A stretch of 64,000 nt of DNA from Kocuria rosea subsp. polaris (lineage in GTDB: Bacteria; Actinomycetota; Actinomycetes; Actinomycetales; Micrococcaceae). Made by a program: the position numbers and the translations under genes. The DNA lies in the NCBI GenBank assembly GCA_023896275.1, contig MLDA01000016.1:1-64000 (forward strand). Reading direction: 5' to 3'. Below the pieces are notes generated by a model, which worked only from the letters and a program-made list of their open reading frames with translations, had not been told where the DNA came from and ran no database searches. Shown here one piece after another: positions 17,883 through 26,733 of this stretch (position 1 is its first letter; the number at the start of each line of letters is the position of its first letter).

Positions 17883-20132
17883 ATGAGTGAACCCACGCAG
17901 TCCGCCAGCTCCCCCGCCGAGCGCGGACCGTCCAACGCAGAGCTGGCCGTCTCCACCACGACGGCGCCGCGCGCCGGCGCCACTCCCCCGCTCGCCAAGA
18001 AGGTGCCGACCGAGCGCACCCACCACGGCGACACCTTCGTCGACGACTACGAGTGGCTGCGCGAGAAGGACAACGCTGAGGTCATCCAGCACCTCGAGGC
18101 CGAGAACGCGTACGCGGCGGCAGCGACCGAGCACCAGCAGCCGCTGAGGGACGCCATCTTCGCCGAGATCAAGCAGCGCACCCAAGAGACAGACCTCTCC
18201 GTCCCGGCCCGCAAGCGTGGCTGGTGGTACTTCACGCGCACCGAGGAGGGCAAGCAGTACGCCGTCCAGTGCCGCGTCGCCGCCACCGACACCGGCGACG
18301 CGCACGCCGACTGGACCCCGCCCGTGATCGAGAGCGGGACGCCCATCGAGGGCGAGCAGATCCTGCTCGACGGCAACGCCGAGGCCGAGGGTCAGCCCTT
18401 CTTCGCGCTCGGCGGCATGGCCGTCTCCGAGGACGGGAACCTGCTGGCGTACGCCGTCGACAATGCCGGCGACGAGCGCTTCACCTTGCGCGTGAAGGAC
18501 CTGCGCACGGGTGAGCTGCTCGCCGACACCGTGGAGGGCGTCTTCTACGGACTCGCGTTCTCCCCGGACGGCAAGCGCGTCTACTACACGGTCGTCGACG
18601 AGACGTGGCGCCCGCACCAGATCAAGGTGCACGTCCTCGGCACCGAGGCGAGCGACGACGTCGTCCTCTTCGAGGAGGGGGATGCCGGCATGTGGACCGG
18701 GTTCGACCTCTCCCCCGACCGCACGGAACTGCTGATCTCCGTAGGCAACTCCGAATACTCGGAGTCCCACACCCTGGATATCGCCGACCCGAGTGCCCGC
18801 CCGCGACTGCTGATCTCCCGCGAGGAGCGGGTGCTGCACTCGATGGATCCGATCACGATCGCCGGGCGCCGGCACTACGTCGTCACGCACAACCGCGCCC
18901 CGCACGTCGAGAAGGCCCCGAACAACATGGTCTCGCTCGTCGCGGACGCCGAGTTCGCCCGCCCCTTCGCGGAGCAGGAGTGGGCCACGGTCTTCGCGCA
19001 CCGCGACGACGTCAAGGTCGAGGGCACGGCCGTGACGGCCACCCACCTGCTGGTCGGTCTGCGCCGAGACACCACCGAGCGCGTGCAGATCCTCCCGCTC
19101 GCGGGCCTGGGCACCGACGCGCAGGCCGCGCCGGTGGAGCCCGGCTTCGACGAGGAGCTGTACACGGCCTCGCTCGCCGGTGCCGACTTCGAGTCGCCGC
19201 TCGTGCGGATCGAGTACACCTCGTTCCTCACGCCCCCGCGCATCTACGACTACGAGCTCGCGACGGGCGAGCTGACCCTGCGCAAGGAGACACCGGTCAA
19301 CGGCTACGACGCCGCCGACTACGTCGCCGAGCGCGACTGGGCGACGGCGGCCGACGGCACGCGCGTCCCCGTCACCATCATGCGCCGCGCCTCGGTGGCG
19401 GCGGACGGCACCAATCCGGCGCTCGTCTACGGTTACGGCAGCTACGAAATGAGCATGGATCCGGCCTTCGGCATCCCGCGCCTGTCCGTGCTGGACCGCG
19501 GCGTGGTCTTCGTGATCGCCCACGTGCGCGGCGGTGGCGAGCTGGGGCGGTCCTGGTACGACGACGGCAAGAAGCTGGCCAAGAAGAACTCGTTCACCGA
19601 TTTCATCGCCGTGACCGAGCACATCGTCAAGACCGGCTGGGCGGCGCCGGACAAGGTCGCCGCCATGGGCGGTTCGGCCGGCGGGCTCCTCATGGGCGCG
19701 GTCGCAAATCTCGCCCCGCAGCTGTACCGGGCGATCGTCGCGCAGGTGCCGTTCGTGGACGCGCTGACGTCGATCCTCGACCCGGACCTGCCGCTGTCCG
19801 CCCTCGAATGGGAGGAGTGGGGCAACCCGATCGAGGACGCAGCCGTGTACGAGTACATGAAGTCCTACACGCCGTACCAGAACATCGCGGCGGTCCCGTA
19901 CCCGAAGATCGCGGCCGTCACGAGCCTCAACGACACGCGTGTGCTCTACGTCGAGCCGGCCAAGTGGGTGCAGAAGCTGCGCGACGTCACGACGGGCACG
20001 GAGCCGATCGTCATGAAGATCGAAATGGACGGCGGCCACGGCGGCGCGTCCGGCCGCTACGAAGGCTGGAAGGACCGCGCGTGGGACTACGCCTACGTCC
20101 TCGACGCGCTGGGAGCAAGCGAGAAGATCTGA
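17883..20132 (+). CDS. ptrB: S9-family prolyl oligopeptidase / oligopeptidase B
   Basis: A cytoplasmic serine peptidase that cleaves short peptides, 749 residues from ATG 17883. A beta-propeller region (about 60-450) precedes an alpha/beta hydrolase domain. The nucleophile Ser598 lies in GGSAGG; the catalytic Asp is likely in VTSLNDTRV and the His in DGGHGG near the C-terminus. The block LDRGVVFVIAHVRGGGELG is characteristic of oligopeptidase B. The frame is open 93 codons further up but that part does not look like the family. It faces the nitrilase gene with a 10-bp gap. Confidence 0.92.
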   Translation: MSEPTQSASSPAERGPSNAELAVSTTTAPRAGATPPLAKKVPTERTHHGDTFVDDYEWLREKDNAEVIQHLEAENAYAAAATEHQQPLRDAIFAEIKQRTQETDLSVPARKRGWWYFTRTEEGKQYAVQCRVAATDTGDAHADWTPPVIESGTPIEGEQILLDGNAEAEGQPFFALGGMAVSEDGNLLAYAVDNAGDERFTLRVKDLRTGELLADTVEGVFYGLAFSPDGKRVYYTVVDETWRPHQIKVHVLGTEASDDVVLFEEGDAGMWTGFDLSPDRTELLISVGNSEYSESHTLDIADPSARPRLLISREERVLHSMDPITIAGRRHYVVTHNRAPHVEKAPNNMVSLVADAEFARPFAEQEWATVFAHRDDVKVEGTAVTATHLLVGLRRDTTERVQILPLAGLGTDAQAAPVEPGFDEELYTASLAGADFESPLVRIEYTSFLTPPRIYDYELATGELTLRKETPVNGYDAADYVAERDWATAADGTRVPVTIMRRASVAADGTNPALVYGYGSYEMSMDPAFGIPRLSVLDRGVVFVIAHVRGGGELGRSWYDDGKKLAKKNSFTDFIAVTEHIVKTGWAAPDKVAAMGGSAGGLLMGAVANLAPQLYRAIVAQVPFVDALTSILDPDLPLSALEWEEWGNPIEDAAVYEYMKSYTPYQNIAAVPYPKIAAVTSLNDTRVLYVEPAKWVQKLRDVTTGTEPIVMKIEMDGGHGGASGRYEGWKDRAWDYAYVLDALGASEKI

Positions 20133-20142
20133 CGCGCGCGCA

Positions 20143-21009
20143 TCACTCGGGCCGCGCCGCCCCGCGCGGCCGGTCCAGATCCGCGAGGTAGGTGTTCAGG
20201 CGCCGCGCCGCGTCGATGCTCGCGGCGTCGACGCGCACCACGGCGACGCCCTCCCCTGCCTCGATGAGGGCCGCGTTCCGCCCGTACGGCGTCGCGATGC
20301 AGCTGTGCGCCGTGAACCCTGCCGCCGCATGGTTTGCGTACGCGATGGCCACCCCGTTCTCCAGGGCGCGCGCCGGGACCTGCAGCAGTGAGGTCTGCGT
20401 CGCGTCGTAGCTCCAGGCCGCGCTCCGTCCCGGTTCCTGCTGGTGGATCGCCGGAACCGCAGTCGGCACGAGGAACAGCTGGGCTCCGGCGCGCGCCCCG
20501 TGCCGCACGAACTCCGGGAACTCCACGTCGTAGCACGTTCCCATGGCGCAGCGCATGCCGTTGAATTCGAAAACGGAACCGTAGCCCACCGCTCCCAGGT
20601 GCGCGCGTTCCGTCGGCCCGAACAGGTGCGCCTTGAGGCTGCGGGCGAGCTCGCGGCCGGACGCGGCGAAGAAGGAGGCCGCAATGTAGTGGCGCGGGGC
20701 GCCGTCGTCGTTCCGCGTCTCGATGGTGGATCCGACCACCGCGATCCCGTGGGCGCGGGCGAGCTCGGCGAGTGCGGCGCGAAGGGCCGCGCCGTCGTGG
20801 CGCCACGCGCCCGCCGGATCGTATCCGGTCGCGAAGAGCTCCGGGGTGACAACGACGTCGGCGCCCTCGTCGGCCGCGCGCCCGATCAGGGCGGCGAGGG
20901 TCGACAGATTCGCCTCGATGTCGCCGACGACGGCTTCCGCCTGGGCGACGGCGACGGCCACCGACGCCCCCGCACCGGAGTCCTCTACGGCTACCTGTTC
21001 TCGTTTCAT
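20143..21009 (-). CDS. Carbon-nitrogen hydrolase (nitrilase superfamily)
   Basis: Hydrolyses a non-peptide C-N bond (amide, nitrile or carbamoyl). From ATG 21009 (GAGGAA upstream) it has 288 residues with the triad clearly visible: Glu57 in VTPELF, Lys126 in LKAHLFGP and Cys159 in GTCYDVEFPE. It is divergent from the small-membrane-protein/NCS1/dehydrogenase operon, and a perfect palindrome lies between them, so the enzyme probably acts on what the permease imports, for example a ureido or amide compound. Exact substrate unknown. Confidence 0.92.
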   Translation of the reverse strand: MKREQVAVEDSGAGASVAVAVAQAEAVVGDIEANLSTLAALIGRAADEGADVVVTPELFATGYDPAGAWRHDGAALRAALAELARAHGIAVVGSTIETRNDDGAPRHYIAASFFAASGRELARSLKAHLFGPTERAHLGAVGYGSVFEFNGMRCAMGTCYDVEFPEFVRHGARAGAQLFLVPTAVPAIHQQEPGRSAAWSYDATQTSLLQVPARALENGVAIAYANHAAAGFTAHSCIATPYGRNAALIEAGEGVAVVRVDAASIDAARRLNTYLADLDRPRGAARPE

Positions 21010-21079
21010 GCGTCCGGTTCCTCTCGTGTGACGCCTCCCGGGGCCTCTTGACGAGACCTCGATCACAGGCAACACTATT

Positions 21080-21100
21080 AAACCAAATGCGATTTGGTTT
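21080..21100. promoter_or_regulatory. Perfect palindrome between nitrilase and NCS1 operon
   Basis: Two perfect 9-bp arms, AAACCAAAT and ATTTGGTTT, around a 3-nt spacer GCG, in a divergent 135-bp promoter region. It is a strong operator candidate; the nearest regulator gene is the TetR at 23960. Confidence 0.8.
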
Positions 21101-21144
21101 GTGGGCATCGGGCCCAGCACGCATGACACCCAAGGAGCGCAGAC

Positions 21145-21366
21145 ATGTCGCCAACACGTCAGCCAGGATCGGATTTCGTGGACCGGATGGCCTCCGGTGG
21201 CACGCCGCGGCCCGTCGCGGTCGAGCTCGAACGACGCATCGAGATCATCGAATCCGCTGAGAACTCCCACGACGCCCGCGGCATTCTGACAGCGCGCGAG
21301 CTGAGCCTGTACGTCGGCGTCACCGTCGCCGCGTGCCTGATCGGGATGGCGGTGATGGCGCTGTGA
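21145..21366 (+). CDS. Small single-span membrane protein coupled to an NCS1 permease
   Basis: 73 residues: a charged N-terminal half (VAVELERRIEIIESAE) predicted cytoplasmic and helical, then one membrane span (about 52-72, SLYVGVTVAACLIGMAVMAL). ATG 21145 lies after AGGAGC with 8-nt spacing. Its stop overlaps the GTG start of the permease (GTGA), so the two are made together. That suggests an accessory subunit or stabiliser of the transporter, comparable in style to small partners of other symporters. No known family recognised. Confidence 0.75.
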   Translation: MSPTRQPGSDFVDRMASGGTPRPVAVELERRIEIIESAENSHDARGILTARELSLYVGVTVAACLIGMAVMAL

Positions 21367-22823
21367 GCCGGCCGAACTCCGCTGTGGAACACCCCCTCGA
21401 ACCATCCGTCGACCTCGAACGCGAGAAGACCATCGGAACCTTCCCGCTGCTCGCGGCCGAGCGGACGTGGTCCGGATGGGACTTCACGTGGGTCAACACC
21501 GCACTGGCCATCGCCACGTGGGCCTTCCTCGTGGGCGGATCCACGGCCCTGCTCGTCGGATTCGCCGACGGCATTGCGGCCATGCTCATCGGCAACGCCA
21601 TCGGGCTCTGCTTCATGGTGCTGGCCTCCGTTCCGGCCTCGCAGCGCTACGGTTCGGAGCAGTACACGCTGCTCCGCGGCGCCTTCGGAATCGTGGGCGT
21701 GGGCGCGATCGTCTTCACGATCATCCTGATCACCGAGATGGGCTGGTCCTCGCTGCTCGCCGTGATGGCGGGCCGGGCCACGAGCCAGGTCGCCGGTGCC
21801 GCCTCGGGCACCGAGCTGGACCAGTACGGCCCGCTCGTCACCGTCGGCGCGCTGGCCGCGATCGCCCTCGCGTGGTTCGTCCTCTCCCGCGGGCCGGTGA
21901 CCATCGGCCGCCTCAACAAGTACGTCGCACCGGGCCTCGCCGTCGTCACCGTCGTGATGATGATCGTGCTGGTTTCCGCGACCAGCTGGGACTCGCTCGC
22001 CACCGCCGGGCCGCTGGCGCCATTCGACGACGACACCCTGAACTTCATGGTCGCCGTCGAGTTCAACGTCGGGGTCGGCGTGTCCTGGTACCCGGTCATG
22101 GGTTCCCTCGCGCGCATGACGCGGCATCGCAAAGCCGCACTGTGGCCGGCCTACGGCGGTCTACTCATCGCGACGCTGATCGCCCAGGCGGTCGGCCTCG
22201 CGGCCGCGCTGACGATCGGAGATTCGGACCCGACCGTGTGGATGGTGCCGCTCGGCGGGCCGGTCCTCGGCGCCGCGATCCTCGTCTTCATCGGTTTTGC
22301 GAACATCACGTCGATGTCCTCGATCGTCTACTCGACGGTCCTCGCGCTGAGACAGTCGTCCGGCCGGTTGTTCGCGCGGATCCCGTGGAAATACCTGACA
22401 GCCTCTTTCTTCGTGCTGCCGGCGATCATGGCGTTCTTCCCGCAGTTCATGTACGAGCAGTTCATGACGTTCGTGCTCTTCTCCGGAGCGTTCCTGACCT
22501 CGATCTGCGGGGTGGCCCTGGCCGACTACTTCGTCCTCCGCCGGCAGAGCCTCGATCTGCGCGAGCTCCACCTGGCCGGCCGCGGACGCCTCTACGCCTT
22601 CAGCGGCGGGGTCAACTGGGCCGGCATCTCCGCCGTGGTCGCCGGTGCCGTCTTCTACCTCTGGCTCTACAACCCGATCACCCTGGAGACGCTTCCCGCT
22701 TTCTCCGTCATCACGGCGACGCTGCCGGCGGCCATCGTCGCCGCGGTGTTCTACCTGGGCGCCTTCCGCCTCATCTACCGGGGGCGCCCCACGCGCCCCT
22801 CCACCGTCAAGGAGAGACCATGA
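21363..22823 (+). CDS. NCS1-family nucleobase/cation symporter (cytosine-permease-like)
   Basis: A multi-pass permease of about 12 spans, 486 residues from GTG 21363 (overlapping the stop of the small membrane protein). The N-terminal segment WSGWDFTWVNTALAIATWAF and YWP-type residues in VSWYPVMGS fit purine-cytosine permease relatives. The stop overlaps the ATG of the following dehydrogenase (ATGA). An upstream ATG at 21333 is possible but would lie in the preceding gene. Substrate likely a purine, pyrimidine, hydantoin or related heterocycle; not resolvable from sequence alone. Confidence 0.88.
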   Translation: MSRPNSAVEHPLEPSVDLEREKTIGTFPLLAAERTWSGWDFTWVNTALAIATWAFLVGGSTALLVGFADGIAAMLIGNAIGLCFMVLASVPASQRYGSEQYTLLRGAFGIVGVGAIVFTIILITEMGWSSLLAVMAGRATSQVAGAASGTELDQYGPLVTVGALAAIALAWFVLSRGPVTIGRLNKYVAPGLAVVTVVMMIVLVSATSWDSLATAGPLAPFDDDTLNFMVAVEFNVGVGVSWYPVMGSLARMTRHRKAALWPAYGGLLIATLIAQAVGLAAALTIGDSDPTVWMVPLGGPVLGAAILVFIGFANITSMSSIVYSTVLALRQSSGRLFARIPWKYLTASFFVLPAIMAFFPQFMYEQFMTFVLFSGAFLTSICGVALADYFVLRRQSLDLRELHLAGRGRLYAFSGGVNWAGISAVVAGAVFYLWLYNPITLETLPAFSVITATLPAAIVAAVFYLGAFRLIYRGRPTRPSTVKERP

Positions 22824-23914
22824 CCACGATCTCGCGTGCCGCGCTGCACGTCGGCTCCCCCACCCTCGACCTCGCGGACGTCGTCGTCAAGGATCCCGGC
22901 CCCGGTGAGATCCTCGTCCGCATGGGCGCGTCGGGTGTCTGCGGGTCGGACCGCCACGTGCTCGACGGGGACTGGGCCATGCCGTCGCCAACCATCATGG
23001 GCCACGAAGGCGCGGGAACCGTCGTCGCCGTCGGGGACGGAGTCATGACCGCGCGGGCGGGCGAGCACGTGATCCTCGCGTGGTTCGCACCCTGCATGAA
23101 GTGCCGGGCCTGCGCAGCCGGGCGCACGTGGGTCTGCACGGGTTCGCATTCGGAGACGTGCCTGCTCCCGGACGGAAGTTCACCCATGTCCCGCGACGGA
23201 CAGACCGTCTACCCCTACCTCGCGGTCGGATCGATGAGCGAGTACACCGTGGTGCCGGAACAGGCGGCGGTTGTCATCCCCGCCGGCGTCCCGTTCGATG
23301 TCGCGGCCCTGCTGGGCTGCTCCGTCTCCACCGGGTTCGGCGCGGTCGTGAACGACGCCGGCGTGGAAGCTGGCCGCTCGGCGGTCGTGATCGGCGCAGG
23401 TGGGGTCGGGCTGAGCATCATCATGGCCCTGAGCCTCTCCGGCGCCCATCCGATCGTCGCCGTGGACGTGTCCGAGGAGGCCCTCGAGTTGGCTGCCACG
23501 TTCGGCGCGACGCACCTCGTCCGGGCCGGCGCCGAGGCCGAGGCGCAGATCCGCGCGGCGACCGACGGGGGCGCCGACTACGCGTTCGAGGCCATCGGCC
23601 GGCCCGAGTCCATCACCGGCATGCCGGGCCTGCTGGCCCGCGGCGGGACCGGCGTCGTCGTCGGGCTTCCGCCGGAAGACCGCCCCGTGCCCATTGACGC
23701 GCTGGCGTTGGCCGAAGAGGGCAAGCGCATCGTCGGCTCCAACTACGGGTCGACGGTCCCGCGCCGAGATTTCCCGCTCTTGGCCTCCCTCTATCTGTCC
23801 GGGAAGCTGCCCGTCGACCGGCTGATCACCAGCCGCGTCGGCTTGGACGGCGTCAATGGGGCCTTCGACGCGATGCGCGCCGGGGCCAGAGGCCGCACCG
23901 TCGTCGTGTTCTGA
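22820..23914 (+). CDS. Zinc-dependent alcohol dehydrogenase family protein
   Basis: A 364-residue medium-chain dehydrogenase. Catalytic zinc ligands are Cys41 (GVCGSD) and His62-Glu63 (GHEGAG); the structural zinc site is the Cys set in APCMKCRACAAGRTWVC. The NAD-binding loop is GAGGVGLS. It is the last gene of a three-gene coupled unit with the small membrane protein and permease, so it probably oxidises an alcohol derived from the imported substrate. Which alcohol is unknown. Confidence 0.92.
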   Translation: MTTISRAALHVGSPTLDLADVVVKDPGPGEILVRMGASGVCGSDRHVLDGDWAMPSPTIMGHEGAGTVVAVGDGVMTARAGEHVILAWFAPCMKCRACAAGRTWVCTGSHSETCLLPDGSSPMSRDGQTVYPYLAVGSMSEYTVVPEQAAVVIPAGVPFDVAALLGCSVSTGFGAVVNDAGVEAGRSAVVIGAGGVGLSIIMALSLSGAHPIVAVDVSEEALELAATFGATHLVRAGAEAEAQIRAATDGGADYAFEAIGRPESITGMPGLLARGGTGVVVGLPPEDRPVPIDALALAEEGKRIVGSNYGSTVPRRDFPLLASLYLSGKLPVDRLITSRVGLDGVNGAFDAMRAGARGRTVVVF

Positions 23915-23959
23915 CCATCGTGCGCCAAGCGGCGGGGTGCGGTCTGAAATACTGACGAT

Positions 23960-24577
23960 ATGCCGCGCCCCGCCCAGAACATCCTCTCGCCCCGGATCAT
24001 CGCGGCGGCCGCCCTGGAGATCGTGGAGGTCGAGGGCGACTTCACGATCCCCGGGATCGCCAAGAAGCTGCGCGTGAACGCCTCCTCGCTCTACCACCAC
24101 GTCAAGGGCGGTAAGAACGAGATCGTCGATCTGATGCGCGCGGAGCTCTACGAACGCATCGACCTGGCCCCGTTTGCCGCCACCGACCGGCCCTGGCGCG
24201 ATCGATTCGGCGATTGGGTGCGCGCCTACCGCGCCTCCATGGCAATCTTCCCCGGGGCGCTGCCCCTGCTGGTGCGCAAACCGGTGGACGACGAGACGAC
24301 GCTCAAGCTCTACAACGCGGCCGTCGAGCTGCTGGCCGAGGCCGGCATCCGCGAGGAGCAGCAGGTCGACGTCCTGACCCTGTTGGACATCCTGGTGCTC
24401 GGGTCGGCGCTGGACTCCATGGCACCGCACCCGCTGTGGGTGCCGGCCGGGGCCGAGGTCCCGGCGCTGGCTCGCGCCGCCCGCCACGGAGACGACCCCG
24501 GGCGCGGCCTCCGGGGATTGGAGATCGCCATTGCGGCGGCCGCCGATCACATCCTCACGCTGGGCGCGAGCGCCTAG
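23960..24577 (+). CDS. TetR-family regulator
   Basis: 205 residues. The N-terminal helix-turn-helix FTIPGIAKKLRVNASSLYHHVKGG (written here in part) is typical of TetR, with the Tyr-His-His recognition helix. The C-terminal part is like the TetR_C_1 type. It follows the dehydrogenase by 45 bp and is the likely regulator of the permease/nitrilase module through the palindrome at 21080-21100. Its stop overlaps the convergent gene end at 24574 by 4 bp. Confidence 0.9.
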   Translation: MPRPAQNILSPRIIAAAALEIVEVEGDFTIPGIAKKLRVNASSLYHHVKGGKNEIVDLMRAELYERIDLAPFAATDRPWRDRFGDWVRAYRASMAIFPGALPLLVRKPVDDETTLKLYNAAVELLAEAGIREEQQVDVLTLLDILVLGSALDSMAPHPLWVPAGAEVPALARAARHGDDPGRGLRGLEIAIAAAADHILTLGASA

Positions 24578-24999
24578 TTCCAGTCGCGGTAGTTGAACAA
24601 GGTGTCGATCGCATAGCGCTGCTCCTCGAAACCGAGCTCCGCCCCACGCATGTCCAGCACGATGTTTTTCCACCGTCGCCCGTCGTCGCCGAGTAGGACC
24701 TCCCAGTACTCAGCCTCGCCCACACTGTCGAAGCGGAGGTAGTCGCCGACGTCGGTTCGCCACGCCTCGACACAAGAGATCGACTCATCGCACAGCGCCG
24801 CGGTCGACTCGACCGGATGGATCCGGGAATCGGACGCCACCAGGTCGGCTGCCGTCGTCGTGTGGAACACGCCGAGGTACGCGGCGACGCCGACCGCGGC
24901 GCACAGCGCAGCCAGCACGGCCACCCCGGCGCCTACTCCGATCATCCAGCGGCGGGCCGGGCGGCGGACTGAAACCGGCAAAGATCCACTCATGGTCAC
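24574..24999 (-). CDS. Membrane-anchored hypothetical protein
   Basis: 141 residues: a short basic N-terminus (RRPARRW), one hydrophobic segment (about 20-44) and an extracytoplasmic domain of about 95 residues with two Cys (ALCDESISC) that could form a disulfide. No family recognised. ATG 24999 or the ATG two codons later could be the start. The gene stands alone; its end overlaps the TetR gene by 4 bp. Confidence 0.7.
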   Translation of the reverse strand: MTMSGSLPVSVRRPARRWMIGVGAGVAVLAALCAAVGVAAYLGVFHTTTAADLVASDSRIHPVESTAALCDESISCVEAWRTDVGDYLRFDSVGEAEYWEVLLGDDGRRWKNIVLDMRGAELGFEEQRYAIDTLFNYRDWN

Positions 25000-25090
25000 T
25001 CCTCATCGACAACGGCGGTGATTCGACACACCGTTCGACAAGTATGGTGCAAAGCAGCTGGCCAATGCGGCCAGCCACCGAACAAGCCAA

Positions 25091-25124
25091 CGGCCCGGCG
25101 GCACCACCAGGTGCCGCCGGGCCG
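25091..25124. terminator. Terminator-like hairpin after the DUF3100-like gene
   Basis: A perfect 15-bp GC-rich stem (25091-25105 with 25110-25124) around the loop ACCA, 17 bp downstream of the stop at 25142 on the minus strand. Confidence 0.8.
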
Positions 25125-25141
25125 CTGTTCCTTGTGCTCGC

Positions 25142-26536
25142 TTAGAGATGGATGACCGTCTCCGCCAGGAGGACGGCCGCGATGAAGGTCGAGGAGAACG
25201 TCATCATCGCGACGATCACGATCTTCCAGTTGAGGGTCTTGAGCGCCTTGACGTCTCGCCCGAGGTTCAGGCCCAGGAGGGCAATCGAGGCGAGACCGAC
25301 GAACAGCGCGTCGAGATGCTCGGTGACCGCCACGACCGCCGGCGCCGTCGGCATGAACGGTGCCGTGACCAGCGTCGCCAAGGCCAGCACCCAGACGCTC
25401 GGCGGCACGGAGCGGAGCTTCCGCGCCAACAGGAACGCCACGGCGGTCAGTCCGCCGAGGACGAGGATGCCGACGACGTCGGCAGGTCGCACGCTCTTGG
25501 TGCCGACGGCATTGAGCAGGAGCCCGACGGCCAGCGTGACGCCGAACGCGAAGACCCAGGTCCTGGGTTTCATCCTCACTTCCGGATCCACGACGACGGC
25601 GGAGACGTCCACCTCCCGCTCCCGGCGTGCGGCGGCCTCGGCCTTCTTGCTCCCCAAGCGGCGCCCCTCGTCGTCCCGGCGGAAGACCTTCGCCCAGAAC
25701 CTGTAGAGCCGTTGCGCCAGCGGCAGCGACAGGAAGACGCCCGCGTAGAAACCGACCAGGTTGGTGACCAGGTTCGACAGTGCCGCAAGGGCCAGGATCT
25801 CCCCCGCGCTCTCCGGGTAGATGATCGACAGCGCCGCAACGCCACCCATCATCATCGATCCGGAGCCGAGCCCCAACCCGAGCGCCAGTGAACGGGGGTC
25901 GAAGAATCCCATGCCGCCGAGCAGTCCGGCCAAGAGCGACACGAAGACTGCGCCGAAAACGCTGCCGAGCAGCCAGACGGAGAACACTCCGCGGTAGATG
26001 GGCGACTTCACTCCGAACTTCTGCAGGGCGTAGGCGAGGTACGACTCGCGATCGATCGCCCAGGTGGCGCCGATGGCGGTGCGCCCGAGCCCCAGGCCGA
26101 CAGCCACCGGCAACGCGAGGAGCACCGTGCCGAAGATGTGGCCGACCTCCTGCAACAGGATGGCCGGCCCGATGTCCGTCAGCTCCACAAGCGCCGGCCC
26201 GACGTTGACGCCCAGCGCGGCGAGGAACAGGACGATGCTGATATCGAGCAGCACGGACGAGACCGCGCGGTTCTGCCCCGAGAGGGGCCTCAGGCGCTGC
26301 ACGCCGATGACGGCGCCGAGGAGGACGGCCCACAGGATCGGCATGAGGACAATCGCCGCATGCCCGACCTCGATCTTGTGTGTGCCGAGCAGAATCGCCA
26401 CCACGCAGATCGCCGTGGACAAGCCGATCATCATCGCCCACTGACGAGCGGTGGGGGTGAACAGCTGTGTTCGAGTCCGCGTCGGTTCGTCGACGGCAGC
26501 TGCCGTGCCCACCTCTGCGGCGGAATCCTTTTCCAT
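25142..26536 (-). CDS. DUF3100-like polytopic membrane protein, possible transporter
   Basis: 464 residues with about 10-11 hydrophobic segments in two halves separated by a charged cytoplasmic loop (about 275-320, RFWAKVFRRDDEGRRLGSKK region). The style and the Gly-rich block LGLGSGSMMMGGVAALS match what I recall of the DUF3100 family, often found beside amidohydrolases and peptidases; this name is from memory. It is divergent from the amidohydrolase at 26734, with two copies of the GntR-type palindrome between them, so it is likely the uptake or export protein for that pathway. Confidence 0.75.
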   Translation of the reverse strand: MEKDSAAEVGTAAAVDEPTRTRTQLFTPTARQWAMMIGLSTAICVVAILLGTHKIEVGHAAIVLMPILWAVLLGAVIGVQRLRPLSGQNRAVSSVLLDISIVLFLAALGVNVGPALVELTDIGPAILLQEVGHIFGTVLLALPVAVGLGLGRTAIGATWAIDRESYLAYALQKFGVKSPIYRGVFSVWLLGSVFGAVFVSLLAGLLGGMGFFDPRSLALGLGLGSGSMMMGGVAALSIIYPESAGEILALAALSNLVTNLVGFYAGVFLSLPLAQRLYRFWAKVFRRDDEGRRLGSKKAEAAARREREVDVSAVVVDPEVRMKPRTWVFAFGVTLAVGLLLNAVGTKSVRPADVVGILVLGGLTAVAFLLARKLRSVPPSVWVLALATLVTAPFMPTAPAVVAVTEHLDALFVGLASIALLGLNLGRDVKALKTLNWKIVIVAMMTFSSTFIAAVLLAETVIHL

Positions 26537-26580
26537 GCCTCACCTCTCGCTCATGCCGCCCCGCAGACCGGCACTCCAAT

Positions 26581-26594
26581 TTTGGTATACCTAA
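26581..26594. promoter_or_regulatory. GntR/FCD-type operator G1
   Basis: TTTGGTATACCTAA, an almost perfect palindrome (one mismatched pair) of the FadR/FCD style with GTATAC at its core. It is 45 bp upstream of the DUF3100-like gene. Confidence 0.75.
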
Positions 26595-26700
26595 GTGTAA
26601 GCTGGGTCACGGCGTCGAACAAGGGTCAGCATAAGATAAGTCAACGTTCCTGCTGGCAGTCGGAGGGGAGCGCCACGCTTCCGAGTCATCGATCGCCGGC

Positions 26701-26714
26701 TTTGGCATACTAAA
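26701..26714. promoter_or_regulatory. GntR/FCD-type operator G2
   Basis: TTTGGCATACTAAA, a weaker copy of the same palindrome (5 of 7 pairs), 20 bp upstream of the TTG start of the amidohydrolase at 26734 and just before its GGAGG site. Confidence 0.65.
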
Positions 26715-26733
26715 TTTCGGCTTTGGAGGAAAC

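Noticed and set aside
17526-20039. 837-codon minus-strand frame
   Set aside because: It lies opposite the oligopeptidase gene, whose catalytic motifs are intact; the composition is that of a reverse-frame shadow.
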